From DASXYG01 sp036502625 (lineage in GTDB: Bacteria; Actinomycetota; Actinomycetes; Streptosporangiales; Streptosporangiaceae), in the NCBI GenBank assembly GCA_036502625.1, contig DASXYG010000073.1:1-53995 (forward strand): a stretch of 53,995 bases of DNA. The letters run 5' to 3'. The translations under genes were made by a program, and so were the position numbers. Position 1 is the first letter of the stretch, and every line of letters starts with the position of its first letter. This document shows, one piece after another, positions 49,387 to 53,995 of the stretch. The notes beneath the pieces are model-generated. The model was not told where the DNA came from, searched no databases, and was given only the letters and a program-made list of their open reading frames with translations.

Positions 49387-51069
49387 CTAGCCGGTCGCGC
49401 GTGCCGGGATCCGTACGGTGAGGGCGAAACCGGCGTCAGTACGGCCCGCCGTGAGCCGGCCGCCCGCCGCGCGCACCCGCTCCGTGAGGTTGGCGACGCC
49501 CTGGCCGGGCGGCCCCGGCGGCGCGACGGGGGCGCCGTCGTCGGCGACGGCCAGCACCGCCTCGCCGTCCGCGTACGCCACCGTGACGGCGCAGGTCCGC
49601 GCGCGGCTGTGGCGCAGCACGTTCGTGACGGCCTCGCGGAGCACCACGGCCAGCAGGGCGTCGGCACGCTCGGGCAGCCCCGGCGGCGCGGCGTCCACCT
49701 CGGCCGCCACCCCGGCGGCGGCCAGCACCTCGCGGCCCGCGTCCAGCTCCGTACGCAGCGACAGCCCCGGCTCGTCCGCGCCCGGGATCGCGCGCAGCTC
49801 GCCGAGCGCGCGCCGGGCGAGCGCCCCGATATCGGCGAGCTGACCGGCCGCCTCCGCCGGCGCGCCCGCCGCGAGGTCCGCCTTCACGATGATCGCCGAC
49901 AGCCCGGAACCGAGCAGGTCGTGCACGTCGGAGGAGATGCGCCGCCGCTCCCGGGCGACCGCCATCGTCGCCACCGCGGCACGCGCCTGCCGCACCTCGT
50001 ACACCAGGTTCGTCAGCAGCGCGAGCCCGTAGAACAGCGTGGCGGTGCTCACGGTGTCGAGCAGCATGGACGCCACCGCGCCCGCGCTCCCGGCGCGCAC
50101 CGCGACCACCGCGGCGCCCGCCGCCGCGAACACCGCGGCCAGCGGCCAGGCCGCGCGCGGCCGGAGCACCGCGAGGATCGAGGCCGCCGCCCACCCGAGG
50201 AACTGCGGATACGGCCGGTCCGGCGAGAGCAGCGGCAGCGCGCACAACGCCATCTGCGCCGGAACCGTCCACGCGGCGTAGCGCGGCCGGATGTCGGGCG
50301 GGCGCGGCACCGTGTGGTACGCCTGCACCACCGCGATCCCCACCACGCCCACCTGCTGCGCCGCCCGCATCCACACCGGCGCCTCGGCCCGCCACACCAG
50401 CACCGACGCCACCGCGGGCACCCAGGCGTACACCGCGACCACGACCGGCAGCGCGAGCCGCGGTGTGAGGTCGCGCGGCAGCGGCGTCAGCACCTCCGCC
50501 GGCGGCCGCCGCACGCGTGCCGCCGCCGTACGCGCCACCGCCGCCGTGCCATCCGCGTCGCCCGCGGCGGCCAGCCCGATGATGCGCGACAGCGCCGACC
50601 CGAGCACCGCCTCCAGGTCGCGCCCGGCTCGCTCGCGCTCCCTGGCCACCGACATCGCGGCCAGCTCGCCGCGCGCCGCCCGCAGGCCGTCGCGCAGCTC
50701 GCTCAGCCGGGTGAGCGCCGCGATCGCCAGCCCCTGCGTGGCCGCGTTGCCGATCGCCGTCGCGGTCGTGTAAACGTCCGGCCCCGCGTACAGCACCCCC
50801 GTCGCGGCCACGACCAGCGCGAACGCCGCCCACCGCAACCAACCGCGGGCCACCAGCAGCACGGTCGCGGCCAGGAACGCCGCCGGCCCGCCGAGCACGA
50901 ACAGCACGGCCTGCGCCGGCGGCATCCACCAGCCGCGCAGCCGCCGCGTCCACGGCAGGCAGCACACCAGTTGCACCGCCAGCATGAGCAGCGCGGGCGC
51001 GCCCGGCCGGGCCGTCACGTCCGGAACGGCCGTGAACACCAGCACGAGCACGATGACCGCCGCCGCCAC
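49387..51069 (-). CDS. orphan histidine kinase with duplicated sensor module
   Basis: 560 residues from GTG 51069, chosen because TATCGT lies 7 nt ahead (leaderless), rather than the GTG at 51078. It has two similar halves. The first has membrane helices (~1-120) and a degenerate dimerisation helix RERERAGRDLEAVLGSALSRII, with E153 where His is expected. The second has more membrane helices (~200-340), then RERRRISSDVHDLLGSGLSAII with the working H383, and an ATPase domain (VVLREAVTNVLRHS, DDGAPVAPPGPPGQGVANL). No response regulator gene is nearby. Confidence 0.88.
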   Translation of the reverse strand: MAAAVIVLVLVFTAVPDVTARPGAPALLMLAVQLVCCLPWTRRLRGWWMPPAQAVLFVLGGPAAFLAATVLLVARGWLRWAAFALVVAATGVLYAGPDVYTTATAIGNAATQGLAIAALTRLSELRDGLRAARGELAAMSVARERERAGRDLEAVLGSALSRIIGLAAAGDADGTAAVARTAAARVRRPPAEVLTPLPRDLTPRLALPVVVAVYAWVPAVASVLVWRAEAPVWMRAAQQVGVVGIAVVQAYHTVPRPPDIRPRYAAWTVPAQMALCALPLLSPDRPYPQFLGWAAASILAVLRPRAAWPLAAVFAAAGAAVVAVRAGSAGAVASMLLDTVSTATLFYGLALLTNLVYEVRQARAAVATMAVARERRRISSDVHDLLGSGLSAIIVKADLAAGAPAEAAGQLADIGALARRALGELRAIPGADEPGLSLRTELDAGREVLAAAGVAAEVDAAPPGLPERADALLAVVLREAVTNVLRHSRARTCAVTVAYADGEAVLAVADDGAPVAPPGPPGQGVANLTERVRAAGGRLTAGRTDAGFALTVRIPARATG

Positions 51070-51076
51070 GCCCGGC

Positions 51077-51082
51077 ACGATA
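51077..51082 (-). promoter_or_regulatory. -10 box of a leaderless promoter for the duplicated kinase
   Basis: TATCGT on the minus strand, followed by 7 nt and GTG 51069. It has the same form as the site before the kinase at 24024. Confidence 0.4.
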
Positions 51083-51117
51083 GGACATCCGGACGCCCCG
51101 CCGGTCCGCCGGGCGCG

Positions 51118-53022
51118 TCACGCGAACAGGCCGCCGACCATGTCGTAGACGTACGCCACCGTCATGAAGCCGACGGCACCCAGCGTGAACAGCGTGTACG
51201 CGATCCGCCCCGCCGGACGCCACCACCGTCGCGCCCACGCGACCCCGGCGTACCCGACGAGCCCCGCGGTGAGCACGAACGCCGCCGACGACGCGAACAG
51301 CGTCCCGGTGAGCACCGGGGAGCCCAGGAAGATCGCGTCACCGCCGACGTTCGCGTCCACGACGAACAGCCGCGCCATCCCGGCCGCGAACACCATCGTC
51401 AGCGCGCTCGCCGCCCACGCCGACCACCAGGCGGACGGGTGCGCGGGCCGCCGCCCCCGCAGCCGCTGCACGAGCGCGCCCACCGGCGCCGCGACGAACA
51501 CCAGCAGGAACCCGGTGAGCCCGGCGTACAGCAGGATCTGGTGCGTGACGGGCGAGGCGATGCCGGTCTGGCGCACGTACGCCGACGCCTCGTCGGTGTG
51601 GCCCCCGGCGAGCACACCGTGGCCGTCGAACGCGATCCGCTCCTGGCCGCCGCGCTCGGCGAACAGCCCCGGTCCGATCTCCCGCCAGTCCTGCGTCTCG
51701 TGGCCCGGGTCCGGCGACAGCCCGGTGGTGCGCAGCGCGCCGTCGCCGGTCGACTCCACCGTGACCGGGGAGAACAGTGTGCCGAACCGCAGCAGGTCGC
51801 CGCGGATCCGGCTCGGGGTGTACGTCCCGGCGTACGCGGACGTGTCGCCGCCGGCCGGCCGCGGCGTGGCGGGCCGGCCGGGGAAGTAGCGGTCGACGAT
51901 CCGCCGGATGAGCGCCTTCGCCTGCCAGGCGGCGTCGCCCATCGTCGCGCCCTCGCCGTTGTAGACGACGTACACGCCGGCGTCCTCGCCGGGCAGCAGC
52001 GCCGTCATCTCGTGGAAGCCGGAGATGTCGCCGCCCTTGACGACCATCCGGTGGCCATCGCGCGGCCACTCCTCCAGGCCGTAGCCGATGCCCGGCAGCC
52101 GCGGGTCCTGTGTGTACTGCCGCGCCCGCATCTCCCGCGCCACCCCGCGCCCGAGCCGCGGATCGTCGCCGAGCTGCGCGATCATGTACCGCCCCATGTC
52201 CGCGGCCGTGGTGACCGGCCCCACCCCGGACGGCGCGGGCCCGTAGTACCGCTGGTACGGCGCGTAGCCGGATCCGTCGGGCCGGTAGCCGGTGGCCAGT
52301 GTGGCGTCCACGGAGGCCGGGTGCGGGATGGCGAACGTCGTGCCGCGCATGCCGAGCGGCCGCAGCACGTGCCGCTCGACGTACCGGTCGAACGGCTCGC
52401 CCGAGACCGCCTCCACCAGGTATCCGGCCAGCGTGTAGGCGTAGTTGTCGTACGCGAGCACGGTCCCGGGCGCGCGGACGCGGTCCGGCACGTCGGCGGC
52501 GATGCGCGCGAGCGGCTGGTCGTCGCGCGGATCCGCGTGCGCCTTGGCCAGCACGTTGTCCTCGAACCCGGCGGTGTGCGTGAGCAGGTCGCGCACGCGC
52601 ACGGGCCGCCCGGGGAACGTGTCGGGGATCGTGAAGCCGCGCAGGTACGTGTTCACGTCCGCGTCCAGGCGCATCTTCCCGTCCCCGACCAGCCGCAGCA
52701 CCGCGTTCGCGGTGAACGTCTTGGCCATCGAGCCGGTGGCGAACCCCGTACGGTCCGGGTCCACCGGGATCCGCCGGGCGACGTCGGCCAGCCCGTACCC
52801 CTTCGCCGCCACCTGGCGCCCGCCCGCCACCACCGTGACCGCCGCGCCGGGGATGCGCTCCCGCGCGAGCTGCGCGGGCACCACCTTGTCGAGCAGCGCG
52901 CCGATGCCCGCGAGCCGCGCGGGCGCGGGCGCGGGTTCGGCCGCGGCCGGGACCGGCGCGGACACCCCGAGGACGACGGCCGCCGCGAACACCATCACGA
53001 GTCTCTTTCGCACCCGGTCCAC
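51118..53022 (-). CDS. beta-lactamase-family serine hydrolase with C-terminal membrane domain
   Basis: 634 residues from GTG 53022 (GTG 53013 also possible). It has a signal peptide with a basic start (VRKRLVMVFAAAVVLG) and a likely cleavage near AAAEP. The catalytic domain has S98 and K101 in GSMAK and the Tyr motif YDN in LAYDNYAY, as in class C beta-lactamases and DD-peptidase-like esterases. After a lipocalin-like segment (~400-470), four membrane helices (~475-630) form a tail. The active site should be outside the cell. Real activity (esterase, peptidase or beta-lactamase) is not decidable. Confidence 0.88.
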   Translation of the reverse strand: MDRVRKRLVMVFAAAVVLGVSAPVPAAAEPAPAPARLAGIGALLDKVVPAQLARERIPGAAVTVVAGGRQVAAKGYGLADVARRIPVDPDRTGFATGSMAKTFTANAVLRLVGDGKMRLDADVNTYLRGFTIPDTFPGRPVRVRDLLTHTAGFEDNVLAKAHADPRDDQPLARIAADVPDRVRAPGTVLAYDNYAYTLAGYLVEAVSGEPFDRYVERHVLRPLGMRGTTFAIPHPASVDATLATGYRPDGSGYAPYQRYYGPAPSGVGPVTTAADMGRYMIAQLGDDPRLGRGVAREMRARQYTQDPRLPGIGYGLEEWPRDGHRMVVKGGDISGFHEMTALLPGEDAGVYVVYNGEGATMGDAAWQAKALIRRIVDRYFPGRPATPRPAGGDTSAYAGTYTPSRIRGDLLRFGTLFSPVTVESTGDGALRTTGLSPDPGHETQDWREIGPGLFAERGGQERIAFDGHGVLAGGHTDEASAYVRQTGIASPVTHQILLYAGLTGFLLVFVAAPVGALVQRLRGRRPAHPSAWWSAWAASALTMVFAAGMARLFVVDANVGGDAIFLGSPVLTGTLFASSAAFVLTAGLVGYAGVAWARRWWRPAGRIAYTLFTLGAVGFMTVAYVYDMVGGLFA

Positions 53023-53149
53023 GCTTCCGCCGGGCGCCGTGCCCCGCCAGTGCGCCGGCCACCGGCCGGGCATGCGGTCCGCACGAACCGGACACCGGGT
53101 GCGTCATCCGGCGCGGGCTCCGTGGGTACGCCCGTCACCGGGGGACACT

Positions 53150-53995
53150 GTGGACATCGAGCACTCGCCACTCGCAAGCGCGCCGCTCACCGACGCCGAG
53201 ATCCGCGACGCGGTGGAGGCGGCGGCCCAGGCGCCGTCGGTGCACAACAGCCAGCCGTGGCTGGTCACCGCGCGCCCGGACCACCTGTGCGTGTCGGCCG
53301 ACCCGGACCGCCGCCTGAGCGTGGCCGACCCGGACGGCAGGGAGATGCTGATCAGTTGCGGCGCCGCCGTCCTGAACACGCTGCTGGCGCTGCGCGGCGC
53401 CGAGCGCACCCCGCTGGCCCGGCTGCTGCCCGACCGCGACTACCCGAACCGCGTCGCGACGATCACGCCGGACGGCGGGCGCCCGGTCACCGAGCCCGAC
53501 ATCCGCATGCTGGCCGCCGTCCCCGACCGGCGTACGCACCGCGGCGACTTCGTGAGCGCCGCGGTCCCCGACGAGGTGCTGAGCCGGCTGCGCCGCGCCG
53601 CCGCCGAGCACGGCACCGAGCTGCGCGTCGTCCACGACCCCGCCGCCGTACGCGCGCTGGCCGCGGTGACGCGGCTCGCGGAGTACGTGCACGACAGGGA
53701 CGCCGCGTACGCCGCCGAGCAGACCGGCTGGCTGCGCGCGGCCGGCACCGCGCGGCACGACGGCATCGCGCCCGGCCAGCGCCCGGGCCGCGGCCAGCCG
53801 GGTGATTCGCGGTTCCCGACGCGGTTCGCCGACGACTCGGTGCCCGGCGACCCCGACAAGCGGCACACCGGCACCCCCGCCCTGCTCACCACCGGCGACG
53901 ACACCCCGCTCGACTGGCTGCACGCGGGCCTGGCGCTGGAGGCCGTCCTCCTGGAGGCGACCGCCGCCGGCATGGGCGCGGCCCTCCACTCCCAG
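53150..53995 (+). CDS. Acg-type nitroreductase family protein, 3'-truncated by window edge
   Basis: The frame opens at GTG 53150 (VDIEHSPLASAPLTDAEIRDAVEAA), with CGGGGGA just upstream, and stays open to the window end (282 codons). APSVHNSQPWLV is the FMN-binding start of the nitroreductase fold, followed by SCGAAVLNTLLALRGAE and PDRRTHRGDF. This resembles actinobacterial Acg (Rv2032)-like proteins, which are regulated by hypoxia in Mycobacterium tuberculosis and may hold FMN without reducing activity. The C-terminal part is missing. It diverges from the serine hydrolase. Confidence 0.82.
   Translation, partial: MDIEHSPLASAPLTDAEIRDAVEAAAQAPSVHNSQPWLVTARPDHLCVSADPDRRLSVADPDGREMLISCGAAVLNTLLALRGAERTPLARLLPDRDYPNRVATITPDGGRPVTEPDIRMLAAVPDRRTHRGDFVSAAVPDEVLSRLRRAAAEHGTELRVVHDPAAVRALAAVTRLAEYVHDRDAAYAAEQTGWLRAAGTARHDGIAPGQRPGRGQPGDSRFPTRFADDSVPGDPDKRHTGTPALLTTGDDTPLDWLHAGLALEAVLLEATAAGMGAALHSQ

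Noticed and set aside
49609..53805. A 1398-codon plus-strand frame opposite the kinase and serine hydrolase
   Set aside because: It is antisense to two clear genes, His/Arg/Gln-rich with no recognisable domain, and has no ribosome site.

Overview
This window looks like chromosomal core DNA of a high-GC actinobacterium. GC is about 70%, GTG starts are frequent, several genes appear to be leaderless, and it carries an actinobacterial tadA/tRNA-Ser block, dnaX-ybaB-recR, lysC-asd and ectABCD. A Streptosporangiales- or Thermomonosporaceae-like host is a guess from gene content only. I see no insertion sequence, prophage, CRISPR array or rRNA. Most genes belong to well-known families.

Layout. 1-3.5 kb: two TadA-associated proteins, tadA, two tRNA-Ser genes, a winged-helix protein, a small conserved protein and the SRP RNA. 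3.5-9.8 kb: dnaX, ybaB, recR and a DUF5063 gene, then lysC-asd, which makes aspartate-semialdehyde. 9.8-15.2 kb: an S9 peptidase opposite the ectoine/hydroxyectoine operon ectABCD, which uses that semialdehyde. 15.2-20.4 kb: small metabolic and regulatory genes (VOC protein, gamma-carbonic anhydrase, FHA protein, PaaX-like regulator, methyltransferase, SBP56/methanethiol oxidase). 20.5-26.1 kb: a MacB-type ABC exporter divergent from a histidine kinase/response regulator pair. The regulator carries an odd glycine-rich insertion in its receiver domain. 26.1-26.5 kb: a G-rich, degenerate-repeat gap.

26.5-38.6 kb: a cobalamin operon on the minus strand (chelatase, cobO, cobB, cobI, cobM, cbiD, cobL, cbiG-cobJ, ferredoxin, cobH, cbiX). 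It lies behind a cobalamin riboswitch, and eight of its ten junctions are 4-nt stop/start overlaps. 38.6-43.2 kb: VOC, AraC, P450, MFS and GntR genes in one direction. 43.3-45 kb: a TetR repressor divergent from a quinone oxidoreductase, with palindromic operators between them. 45-47.6 kb: a second cobalamin riboswitch in front of metE, so the window holds both B12 synthesis and the B12-repressed, B12-independent methionine synthase.

47.6-54 kb: a translationally coupled trio of SPFH (stomatin-like), ribbon-helix-helix and GPP34 proteins with a near-perfect palindrome in its promoter; an orphan histidine kinase made of two tandem sensor modules, one with its His replaced; a beta-lactamase-like serine hydrolase with a membrane tail; and a truncated Acg-type nitroreductase. 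The least explained items are the SPFH-RHH-GPP34 cassette, the duplicated kinase, the receiver-domain insertion with its neighbouring G-rich repeats, the alternative pairing in the metE leader, and strong over-use of the hexamer CGTACG.
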